Assembly (NCBI GenBank): GCA_030015575.1
Contig: JASDDO010000026.1
Span: 449,663,096-449,727,095, forward strand
Direction of reading: 5' to 3'
DNA: 64,000 nt
DNA from: Agapanthus africanus
Taxonomy: Eukaryota > Streptophyta > Magnoliopsida > Asparagales > Amaryllidaceae
Position 1 is the stretch's first letter, and every line of letters starts with the position of its first letter. This document shows positions 1 through 9,655 of this stretch, piece after piece. A program made the position numbers and the translations under genes. The notes below the pieces were generated by a model. That model was not told where the DNA came from. It saw only the letters and a list, made by a program, of their open reading frames with translations, and ran no database searches.

Positions 1-1154
1 CAACCATTCGACACATTCATCGCGAGAATGGAATACGGTATCAGATACACGCATTATTCTCGGTCCCGCACATATCTCATATGCGCTCCTATTTCGTTTC
101 GCTTGTGCCAGGAAACCTCTGTGTAGGACTCTAAAGACTCGTCAATACGCCGGCAGCGGATGATGATCATATCAAACATCCACAAGCCGCAAGCGGTCTG
201 CTAAACGTAACGGCCACCCGGGTATTGAGCGATCTGAAGATCGACGAGCAAGCCCGCTCACACTCCAGTGAATCCGACCAGTAACACTACCGTACAGTCC
301 GGTCTGATCGTCTGATATGTCGCATATCTTGCCTAGGGGTGGTAAACGTCAGACCCCAATAGCTCAATAAGTCGTGTCGATATGGGGTCCATAACTGTTC
401 GAGAAACTACTGGTAACACTTACCAGTAAATCTCAGCAACCCTGGCCAGGGATTTCCTGTTATAGCCAATCGAACACAGCGCAACATCAACTCCCTATAC
501 CGGGAGAGACGAATCCCCTCCTATCGCTCATTGCCTCCATGTGACTCGAGACTGTACCCAAAAACCACCGTTTTGCACGCCCTCTTGGACGTGGTAAGAT
601 GGAAATCAAAGCACAGTGGGAACCACACAAGACTCTATGACGATCTCGGGTCAACAGACTACTCTGTACCAGTGTCACCAGAGAACTGCCATCTGACGTG
701 AGGTATAATACCATCTGGGAGTTCTTGGCGAGTCCGTCCAGTGTACCCAGTCTCTACTGAGCACCCGTATATCATCTCTGATGTCAAACACCGATGGATA
801 TGGGATCATCCATCGCCCATCTGTATGGGTCGAGAAGGTATACGCTAGTCTACTCTGGTATATCGATGCCCCGTCTCGATACACCCACGACTAGGGACTT
901 TGAAGGATGTACTTATGGACTACCATGTCCCCACTAGTATGATCCGCATCATAGTCCAGGTAGTCAAGTACAGATCCTAAGGGCTTTACCAACATGTAAC
1001 AGAGAGACAATCAGCATACACGTTAAGGTAAATGGTAACCAGATAGCATACTATCATGTCGAGCAAGAAAGTCCTCCCTATATATGTCCCGGCATCCACT
1101 ACAATATACATCCTATGTACAGTAATGGCCTCTAGGGCATACATATAACTAACA
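1..1154 (-). repeat. P1: partial copia LTR, family P
   Basis: This stretch matches the inner end of the P3 LTRs (about 13790-14926) in the same orientation and stops at the same terminus, ending TAACTAACA. The other end lies outside the window, so a solo LTR cannot be told from a full element. It interrupts the internal region of Q1; the five bases after it (CATAC, 1155-1159) are the expected right TSD copy, but the left copy is not visible. It contains a family P short palindrome at 68-86 and the shared LTR inverted repeat at 681-727, here with one arm mutated. Confidence 0.85.
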
Positions 1155-1500
1155 CATACAATACTCTGTATAAGTCCGCTGAGTTGAATAACTCATAACC
1201 TGTGCATCGTAGGTTGAAAATTATACCCAGACGATTTCCTCAAATATCACCAATTACAACGAATTCCGATATAATGAGAATGATCACCTAATTCCCAATA
1301 ACTTACTCCCACTCATCATCTGTAAAACCATACAGATGTGAGAATCATACCTGGTAAATACATACCTTGAAGTAAGTATCTAATCGGGAAATCAGTTTTC
1401 CTTTAACAATGCATTGAAACATAAAAATGTTTCGTAGGGGTATCCTGGTTTTCCTAGTAATACCTCTTCCATAATCCAATTCATGACTATAACCATATAT
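1155..1500 (-). pseudogene. Q1 pol remnant (copia, protease/pre-integrase area)
   Basis: No usable reading frame survives. The stretch aligns by eye with 36371-36900 of Q2, for example around the shared words CTGAGTTGAATAACTC and CAAATATCACCAATTACAACG, and Q2 in that interval corresponds in order to the integrase-to-protease part of R2 pol. It therefore looks like decayed copia pol on the minus strand. Part of pol further left is cut off by P1 and the window edge. Confidence 0.5.
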
Positions 1501-1510
1501 TTCTTTTCCA

Positions 1511-2215
1511 TCTCTCCAAATCCCTTTATTTGTCTTTAGTCGTTACCTTCTGTACACCTTCGTTAGGCTAAATGGTTTTCTTCCTTCCCTACCGTTCGGC
1601 ACCAGCCTATGGTTTGGAAGAATACTATCCAGTAAGCATAATAGGTGTACTCTCCTAATCCTAGGAGTACTCGCAACTTGAGAGAAGGTGATGATAAAAG
1701 ACACCTAAATAATACCTTATTCTATTTCTCCCAAACTGGGAAAAAAGCAAAGGTTAAATAGGAGTGGCGATGAAGTACGCGGTTTGGTCGTGAATGATAA
1801 CAGTCGCAATTTTCTTTGCCCTCTTTCTAATCCCTTTATTTTGTCTTTAGTTATTACCTTCTGCACACCCTACTTAGGCTAATTGGTTTTCTCCATTCCC
1901 TACCTTTCGGCACCTGCCTATGGTTTGGAATAAGATTATCCTATAAGCGTAATAGGTGTACTCTCCTATACTAAGGAGCCCTCGCAACCTGAGAGAAGGT
2001 GATAATAAAAGACAACTGAATAAACCAATTATATTTCTCCTGAATCTGGATCCATCCTCGAAGTAGTACCTTCGAGTTCGTATATAACCATACGATGGAT
2101 CTATCCAATGGAAGTGGATGTCCGTAGTAATACGGGGTGTTCTGAGAAATACAAAGGGTAAAAGAAGGAGCGGCAATGACTTATTCAACTCAGACAATCC
2201 AAAAGCCAGTATTTT
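1511..2215 (-). repeat. Q1 tandem repeat in the gag position
   Basis: Two imperfect copies of a long unit lie head to tail, starting near 1511 and 1825. Both contain a block close to TTCGGCACC, GGTGTACTCTCC and GAGAGAAGGTGA; the first copy lacks an inner piece present in the second (2041-2145). In the element's sense the repeat sits where R1 and R2 carry gag, between the leader and protease. A short piece (CGTATGGTTATATACGAA in sense) resembles R2 gag around its IARYE codons, so the unit may derive from gag; this is inference. The open frames across it are not convincing proteins. Confidence 0.6.
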
Positions 2216-2271
2216 AAGAAGGTTCGGTCAACTTAGTCACTGAGTCATAGTCTAGGGTCGGTCAAAGGTCG

Positions 2272-2297
2272 CTGCCAAAGATAGAGAGAAAAGAAAC
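2272..2297 (-). promoter_or_regulatory. Q1 polypyrimidine tract plus CAG (3' splice-site-like)
   Basis: In the element's sense a run of T and C is followed by TTTGGCAG and then CGACC. The same arrangement precedes the gag start in R1 and R2. It resembles a plant 3' splice acceptor; use as a splice site is inferred. Confidence 0.4.
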
Positions 2298-2573
2298 ACT
2301 CTGCGTGTACTCTAACCTAGATCAGAATGGTTATCACTTTATCTAATCAGGAAACCTCCGACTGTAATCTCAAATTCTCCTCCAAACCTGAAAAAAGAAT
2401 TAGTCGGGATCACCCGAAGAGTAAACCAACTCATCAGTGAGAATCGGGATCCAACTATCATCGCATGATAACTTGATGGAAGGCACTCAAGTTATCACAC
2501 TCCAGATGGTATGCGCATGCCTGGAAAGTTTACTTTTTGTTTGAAACTCGCGATGTAATTTTTGCCTCATGCT

Positions 2574-2786
2574 CTTATGACCTTGGCGTTAGGTCAAAAT
2601 ATCATAAGTCACATGTCAAGTTCTATCCATCATTATCCAGGTTAATTTGAACCCACCCGCACATGCCTTTGGCGTTAGGTCAAAATGGCAGAACGACTGT
2701 CCCAAACCAACTCATTTATCTATGCAACAATTGAATACCCAGCACCTACGAAACACTATGCCTTGGCGTTAGGTTAAAATACATAG
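2574..2786 (-). ncRNA. Q1 leader: three-hairpin motif array
   Basis: The core CCTTGGCGTTAGGT occurs three times (near 2581, 2668 and 2761). TTGGC can pair with GTCAA inside the core of the first two; the third has GTTAA, with one mismatch. Copies one and three are enclosed by longer inverted arms: CTTATG (2574-2579) with CATAAG (2603-2608), and CTATG (2756-2760) with CATAG (2782-2786). The same set of three exists in every copia leader here, with co-varying arms. Confidence 0.6.
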
Positions 2787-2935
2787 CTTCAATACTACTG
2801 AATACCCAAAAGAAATGACGGAGGGCTACGGCTAGCTTTTGGCGAAAAACCTTTAACGTAATGAACTTGATCTCGTTGAAGGAACCTGATAGCTTTTTAT
2901 AAAAATATAGTGACGAAAACCTTTTGCTAAAGAGG

Positions 2936-3130
2936 TCACTCCCGGTGAAGGGATCTCGGCTCTTTCCTCGTGGAATGAGGTGCAGGATATTCCAACTGAA
3001 TACCACGATGCAAAGCAACTTGTAATCGACTATATTGAAGTTATTACCCTGACGTAAACTTCTGCCCAAGGGGTCACTCCCGGTGAAGGGATCTCGGCCC
3101 TTGCCTCATCGAATGAGGTGCAGGATATTC
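2936..3130 (-). repeat. Q1 leader direct repeats (period about 128 bp)
   Basis: Two copies of a block containing GGTCACTCCCGGTGAAGGG and CTCGGC..CTTTCCTC begin at about 2936 and 3064. Within each block TCCC/GGGA and CCTC/GAGG can form small hairpins. Equivalent paired blocks occur in Q2, Q3 and P3 but not in the R elements. Confidence 0.7.
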
Positions 3131-4044
3131 TAACTGAATATCACTATGCAAAACAAAAGGAAACGTCTTTGTAATAACACTTTTTAAATTTGTTCCAACA
3201 ACATCAAATTTAAGTTTGTTTTATCCTTGCATTGATAAGAATCAATGCAGTCCCATCAATCAATCACACCAGAAAAGAACGAAAATAAAATGTACGTATT
3301 TGCCATCCGCATTCGTCACTGGGTCCCATCATCACCCGTTAGGTTACTTAACTAACGACAGAGCGGGGGCTGGACTAGCGCGGGTGTAAAACATATACAA
3401 TATCTAATAGTATATATACTAATATACAATAATCGCTTCATGCGTGATAATATGCAACATTACAGAAAAGTAATAAGCATCACAGAACAATACAGATAAT
3501 CTGGGATCCCTGGATTTCACAGAGCCGCTACTGAAACCCGACGTTCCCCTGGTCGTGTGGATAGCCTGTGCAATGAAACCTAGACCCCTACGGGTGCGCC
3601 AAGTTATCCGCCAAAACCTGAAGCGAGGCAGTGCCCTACAGCATAGTGAATGGAACACCCGGCACTTCACGGAATTCGGTAAATTGAGCACCACTCCTTA
3701 GGTCAACCTGTACCCCTTACGAGTACGGCGAATAGTCTGCCAATTCTAGAGTGAGGTCCATTTTCCTCTCAAAGCCATGAGATACGGACCCATTGCCTTC
3801 CAGAACCCGGCTATCCGTGCACTCCGTCACGGGATAAACCTAGTACAGAAATAAAAATATGTATAATGGGTACATCGACCTCAACCCGGTCGTGCCCCAA
3901 AAGAATATTATACAAACAGGCAGTGACGGCAGTCCACATGTTGGACGCTCGTCCCGCAATATCAAATGTACAAATAAATCCAAACAGCACTACCATTGCA
4001 CGCTTCTATCCACCACGACATATCCGCAACATCACAGCACAACA

Positions 4045-4131
4045 TAGAACATGAACGCGAATGTCACGTTCGCAAACCCGTTTAAAAGAACTATATCAAT
4101 TAGACGCGGTTTACCGATCAAATGACATTTC
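4045..4131 (-). ncRNA. Q1 leader second stem-loop
   Basis: Homologue of the long stem-loop at 39560-39635 in Q2 and 61330-61407 in Q3. Pairing parts AAACC/GGTTT and GAATGTCA/TGACATTT are recognisable with some mismatches. It begins about 435 nt from the primer-binding site, as in the other Q elements. Confidence 0.5.
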
Positions 4132-4331
4132 CGGTCGGAGATATAATGTAAATACTGTATACTAACAAGTTTAAAATTTCGATCGATAAAATTTTCCGAA
4201 ATGGGCCCCACGTACATCTGCTGGACAGTAACAAAATCTGGGCCCAAAAGAACAGTACCAAAAACCATAATTTCAAAATTAAAGCTCTCTGGAAAAAGTT
4301 GAAGCACTGTTCCCACAAAAGCGCCGTGGTT

Positions 4332-4360
4332 CCGCGGTCAAACCCTTGGTTTGACCGCGG
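4332..4360 (-). ncRNA. Q1 leader GC-rich palindrome (dimer-initiation-like)
   Basis: Arms CCGCGGTCAAACC (4332-4344) and GGTTTGACCGCGG (4348-4360) are perfect reverse complements around the loop CTT. It lies 206 nt beyond the primer-binding site, the position shared by all six copia elements. Confidence 0.7.
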
Positions 4361-4566
4361 ATCCGCGGTGGTCTTGTGGGATCACGCACCCAAATTTTTC
4401 CAGAATGCTTAGAAAACCCTGCACGCTTTTCTGTGATATGCAAAATTATTTTTAGGCCCTTTAAAAAATCGACAGAAACTCAGAACATGGAATTTGCGGT
4501 TTTCAAAAATCCGTTCGATCGATGTTTTAAACGTGTTAGCACAAGTTAGTATTGCTTAATGGTGAG

Positions 4567-4578
4567 GCTCTGATACCA
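4567..4578 (-). other. Q1 primer-binding site (tRNA-Met type)
   Basis: The minus strand reads TGGTATCAGAGC, complementary to the 3' end of initiator tRNA-Met, one base inside the LTR boundary. This fixes Q1 as a minus-strand element. Confidence 0.9.
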
Positions 4579-4579
4579 C

Positions 4580-6687
4580 TGTAAGTCCACGGTAGCGTCC
4601 CGACCGTCTAACAGACGCCAAATGCGGAACAAAAACTTTTTACAAACTGGCGCTATCGTGTACCGTAACCCGGATCTGCCATTAAAGCTAAACTAACAAA
4701 CTACAAAGTGGGTAACAATGTTATACCGAACGATCCGAGTCCTTCGGTCTTCAACCATCATCCCACGCTAAGTTGAGGCTGCTCCGATCTCCTGAATCTC
4801 CAATCTTCTTGTCCAGGTGGCACCACGTCGACGGATCTTTAAAGGGCTCCCGCCTCTGAACCGAGGCAACTCGATCATCAAGTTTGCTAAAAGAGATGAC
4901 CAAGATTGATGTAGAGAATGAGTAGAACACTTTGTCTCGTTACATCCAAAGCTATGGAAGAACGGTTATGGAAGTTGCCTTTTGAATCGGGTGAAAAGAG
5001 AATTGTAGCTATCTAATTTCATGAATCCCAAACTACCATAATCTTTTAATCAAGTGAGAGAGTGAGTAGAGAGGAGGGGAGGGGCCGGCCATATATAGAT
5101 GGTGGAGAGGGTGAGTGTAGGAGCAAGGAATGAGGGTGACCATAAGCAAGGATACTTATCATAACACAAAATATCCACCATGCAAACAAAAACACATTTA
5201 TGCAATTGATGACTCATTTAAAACACCTCATCAACTCATTAATGCAAGTAATGAGTCACTAACCTAGTCACCACTTCTAAAACCTTCTAGAAGCATGACA
5301 CACCCTCATGACCCACCCAAGAAGAAAACATAAATCCACATTTAACCGAATGTTAAATACGACCGATAGAAAACTGGAAACTGGCAACTTCCAAAAGCGA
5401 TCCTGAAACGAATTTCAGGATAACCCCGTATCAGTATAAACATACCCGCATTTGTATTACGACCGAATACAAATGCAACTGAGACAAAGATATTATATCT
5501 ACACAGCATAATACTCGGATCCAGCTTAAACCAAAGCCGACCAGTATTATCGGCCAGAAAAATGACACATGCGAAAACACACGTGCATTTTCCGAACCCT
5601 GCCATAAAACCATACGGCCTCTACAACGTTTCACCTGAACTTGGGAAAGTGTCTGTGGGGGACTCTAATGACTCATCAACACACTGGCACAGGGTATAAC
5701 CTCTAGCACGTCAGAGGTACAAGCTGTACGTAACAGTTGCCTATGTATTTATTGGAAGGGAAGCTGACGAGCGAACTCATCCATAAACCCTACTGAGCCT
5801 GACAGTGACAATGTATATACAGTCCGGTCCGTTCGTCTAAAGAGTATCGCATATCGAGTCTAGGGGGTGGATAAAGTCAGACCCCTAATAACGCGATAAA
5901 TCGTGTCGGCATGAAGCCCATCACCACCTGAGAAACTACTGATCCAAATAAGTAACTCTCCACTACCTCGGCCGAGGATTTCTAGTGATGGCCATCCGTG
6001 CACTGTGCGACATCAACCCCCAATACCGGGAGAGACGAATCCCCGACGATCCACTCACTGCCTCCATGTGGCTCGGGACTGTACCCAAAAAATACCTGTT
6101 TGCACGACTCCTTTGAGCGTGGTAGGGTAGGAATCAAAGCACAGTGGGAACTCACACGAGACAAATGACGATCTCAGGTCGACAAACTAACCTGTACACA
6201 TGTCACCAGGGAACTGCTATCTGACGATATGTATAATACCAACTAGCATGTTCCCGGCGAGTCCTGTCCGGTGTACTCATAACCTAATGAGCACCTGTAT
6301 ACATCTTAGGTGATCCAACTGACACCAGTGGCTTGTGAGACCGGCCACCGCCCCTCGTCGGGGTCTCGACTGTATACACTAGTCTACTCTGGAGTATCGA
6401 TGCCTTGTCTCGAAACTCCAACGACTAGGGACACTTTTAAGGATGTGCTTACAGACCCCAGCTCCCACGTATATGATCGCCATCATACTGCTGGTAGTCA
6501 AGCAAGAATCCTATGGGCTCTATCATCATGCAATAGTGAACTAAAGCATGTATACGATGATAAAGACAAACCAGATAGCATACTATCATCTCGAGCAAGA
6601 CTGTCATATCGGTATAGGTTCTGCCTCAATCATTGCAATCACATACCTGCGATCCAATAATTGACTTTGAGGGCACTATATCCAACA
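4580..6687 (-). repeat. Q1 5' LTR (2108 bp, family Q)
   Basis: On the minus strand it runs from TGTTGGATATAG to GGACTTACA, that is TG...CA, directly followed by the primer site at 4567-4578. It resembles the Q2 and Q3 LTRs in length and sequence. The flanking five bases at 6688-6692 (CTCAG) are the expected TSD copy and continue straight into P2, which Q1 interrupts. It contains the shared LTR inverted repeat at 6209-6255 (GGGAAC arms). An open frame at 6310-6660 inside it has no protein resemblance and is ignored. Confidence 0.9.
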
Positions 6688-7982
6688 CTCAGTGGAGACT
6701 GGGTACACTGAACGGACTCGCCGAGAACTCCTAGATGGTATTATGCCTATCGTCAGATAGCAGTTCTCTGGTGACACGGGAACAAGTTAGTCTGTAGACC
6801 CGAGATCGTCATAAAGTCTTGTGTGATTCCCACTTTTCTTTGATTTCCACCTTACCACACTCATGAGAACATGCAAAACGGTGGCTTTTGGGTACAGTCC
6901 CGAATCTCATGGAGGCAATGAGCGATAGGAGGGATTTCGTCTCTCCCGGTATTGGGAGTTGATGTTGCACTGTGTTCGATTTGCTATAACTGGATGTCCC
7001 TGGCCAGGGCTGATATGGAGACCTACTAGTATGTGTTATCAGTAGTTTCTCGACCTGTTATGAGCCTCACATCGACACGACTTATCGGTTACTGGGGTTT
7101 GACGTTTACCACCCCTAGACTGGATATGCGATATATCAGACGAAGAGACCGGACTGTACGGTAGTGTTACTGATTAGATTCGCAGGAGTATGTACATGCT
7201 TGCTTGTTGATCTTCTGATCGCTCAATACCCGGGTGGCCGTTACGTTTAGCTGACCGCTTGCGTCTTGTGCGTGTTTGATATGATCATCACCTACTGCCG
7301 GCGTATTGACGAGACTTTAGAGTCCTACACAGAGGTTTCTTGGTTCAGGCGAAACGGAGTAGAAGCACATATGTGATATGTACGGGACCGAGATTGATAC
7401 GAGTATGTGATACCGTATTCTATTCTCGCGATATGTGATATCGGCCGGTTATATGTGATATAACCGGGTCATCGGATCAAGTGTTGATTCGATGAAATGA
7501 TACATTTTGTATTAGTCGGTTATATGTGATATAGCCAGATTATTAAATCAAGTATTGATTTAATAATTTAATGTATAATTATATATTTGATACATTAAAT
7601 TACATTAACTAATAAATGCTAAATTAAGGATTTCATTTTGTTACATTTGGATACATTTAACATATATGTGATATATGTTTAATGTATTCTTTTCTTTTGT
7701 TATAAAATTATATATATGTTATATGTATAATTGTGACATGTTAGGTTATACATACAACTTGTGTGTATGAGAATTACACCATGCCATTGTGATAAATGTT
7801 GAGTTTATATTTGTTTTAGCAAATTCAAAATTGTAGAGAATTTGTCATGAGCTTGGATGAAGCTTGTAGAACATTTACTAAGTCAACCAATTTTGTTTTG
7901 GCTAAGATATTTATTAACCTCACCCTAATCACTTTGACCATGGTCTATTCTCTACAAAGGTTTATGTTATGGTTTTATTTAT
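6688..7982 (+). repeat. P2: partial copia LTR, family P, plus strand
   Basis: Reverse-complement relative of the P3 LTR segment from roughly 14535 down to 13240. It is the oldest unit visible: Q1 cuts it on the left (6687) and R1 on the right (7983). Similarity to P3 fades after about 7700, where the AT-rich part is. It carries the shared LTR inverted repeat at 6723-6768 (GAGAACT with AGTTCTC). The rest of this element should resume beyond the right edge of the window. Confidence 0.8.
7367..7679 (+). repeat. P2 array of short palindromes with 3-nt centres
   Basis: At least seven inverted repeats with a three-base centre, usually GTG: arms ACATAT/ATATGT (7367-7381), CGATAT/ATATCG (7429-7443), GGTTATAT/ATATAACC (7447-7465), ATCGGATCAA/TTGATTCGAT with one mismatch (7471-7493), GGTTATAT/ATATAGCC with one mismatch (7518-7536), ATTATTAAATCAA/TTGATTTAATAAT centred on GTA (7539-7567), and AACATATAT/ATATATGTT (7659-7679). 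Arms differ between copies while pairing is kept. Confidence 0.75.
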
Positions 7983-8590
7983 TGTTATTGTATATGCCCT
8001 AGAGGCCATTATTGTATCATACTGGATTGTATATTACTTAATGGAAGCTTGTGATATTCACAGTAGTATTGACAGTCTTGCTCAAAATGGTAGTATGCTA
8101 TTTGGTTTGTTTCTACTTCAATATGTACATGTGTTTCTTTTAACTTATCGCTTATACATATTATTAGAGCCCATAGGATCTCCGCTTGATTACCAGCGTT
8201 GTTGTGATGGTAATCACACCAGTGGGGCTGGGTAATCTATAAGCACATCCTTATACAGGTCCCTGGTCGTAGGATTATCGAGACGGGGCATCGATACTCC
8301 GGAGTAGACTAGTGTATACGCTTCTCATCCCAGCAGGGGAGATGGTCTGTCCCACTGCCATTAGTACGCCGTACTGGAGATAGCATGCAGTTGCTCGTTT
8401 GGTTATGAGTACACCGGACAGGACTCGTCGGGAACTGCTGGTTGGTATTATGCCTATCGTCAGGTAGCAGTTCCCAGGTGACATGAGTACAGCTTAGTCC
8501 GTTGACTTGACACTGCCACTTCGCCTCGAGTGTGTTCCCACTGTACATTGATTACTACCCTACCATGGCTCTATTGAGTCGTGCAAGCAG
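7983..8590 (+). repeat. R1 5' LTR, first segment
   Basis: Starts TGTTATTGTATATGCCC, matching the R2 LTR start (TGTTAGTGTATATGCCC on the minus strand at 48592), and follows R2 closely until Q2 interrupts it at 8590. With 42134-43547 it makes an LTR of about 2022 bp, against 2025-2042 bp in R2. The last five bases AGCAG are the left TSD copy of Q2. Confidence 0.88.
8430..8475 (+). repeat. Shared LTR inverted repeat (R1 copy)
   Basis: Arms GGGAACTGCT (8430-8439) and AGCAGTTCCC (8466-8475) are perfect complements, with a smaller imperfect GGTATtATGCC palindrome between them. The same structure is found in the LTRs of all three copia families. Confidence 0.65.
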
Positions 8591-9655
8591 TGTAGGGTCC
8601 CGGCAGCGCCCCGGCCATCGAAACGCGGCCAAAATACGGAACAAAAATTTCTGAAAGCGGCGCTACCGCTACCCGATTCCCGTATCGACCCTAAAACCGA
8701 TACTAGCAAGCTAACTAAGAGTTAGAATTGTTATACCGAGTTGATCCGTGTCCTTCGGTCTTCATTCCAAGCTCCTAGCGATTCCTTGATGTGGTTTGGT
8801 TGTCGATCTTCCTTCGTCTCCGATGATCCACCCGAGAGAAACTGCGTAAGCTCCAGCTCGACGAACGAGGCTACCGACGCTCTAAAGTTGCTAACGATGG
8901 AGAGTCGAGGTGTAGTAGTGTGTCACTATGTTTTTCTCTATACCCTTGAGCTCAATGAGAAACTCAAGAAGAAGACGAAGGAGGTGAAAGCTTTGGCATG
9001 AACAAAGGAAAAAAGCTAAGTGTTTTTCTTTTTGTGAACTTGAGAGAGTGAGCTAGTGTAATGAATAATAAAATATCAAATGAAATCAAAACCCAACCTT
9101 ATCATGGTCGGCCCCCCGTCTCACATTCACCAAAAGAAAAATATCATTTCCCTTGCTTAATTTCATTAAACAAATAAGTGCCCATCCTTTGCTACATGCA
9201 CAAAACCATGCTGAACACTATGCACATGCCACCTCACACCCTCCACCTCATTATTAAACAAAATGAATTTCCATAAATGGAAAATCAAATAATGATGTGG
9301 CAAAGCTTCTAGAAGCTATTCCGTATAAAATACGGAATACTGCCCGGTACATGTATCGAAATACATATACGCGTATTCATACAAAAATACGAAAAGCCAA
9401 GAGAGAAAATAAATAGTGAACAATAATACTAGAATACATATATATAAATACATATGTGTAAATTATTAAATCAAAACTTTATTTAATAAACGGGCTTAAT
9501 CCTAAGCCGCTAGTATTAACAACCGTCCGATTAAATTCTGCGCAGCAAGTTCGCATATTTAATAGGACACCAGTATGTATCAACATACGTCATATACACT
9601 ATATCGCCTGAACCGTGAAAACCCTCTGTGTGGGACTCTAAAAACTCGTCAATAC
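8591..9655 (-). repeat. Q2 3' LTR, outer segment
   Basis: Matches 40080-41144 with about 37 substitutions and small indels. It is cut at 9655 by the H insertion; the last five bases AATAC are the H TSD. It contains perfect palindromes such as ATTCCGTAT/ATACGGAAT around AAA (9318-9338) and AGCTTCTAGAAGCT. Confidence 0.92.

Noticed and set aside
6310-6660. 116-codon open frame on the plus strand
   Set aside because: Lies wholly inside the Q1 LTR, antisense to the element, is not kept open in the Q2 or Q3 LTRs and shows no domain.
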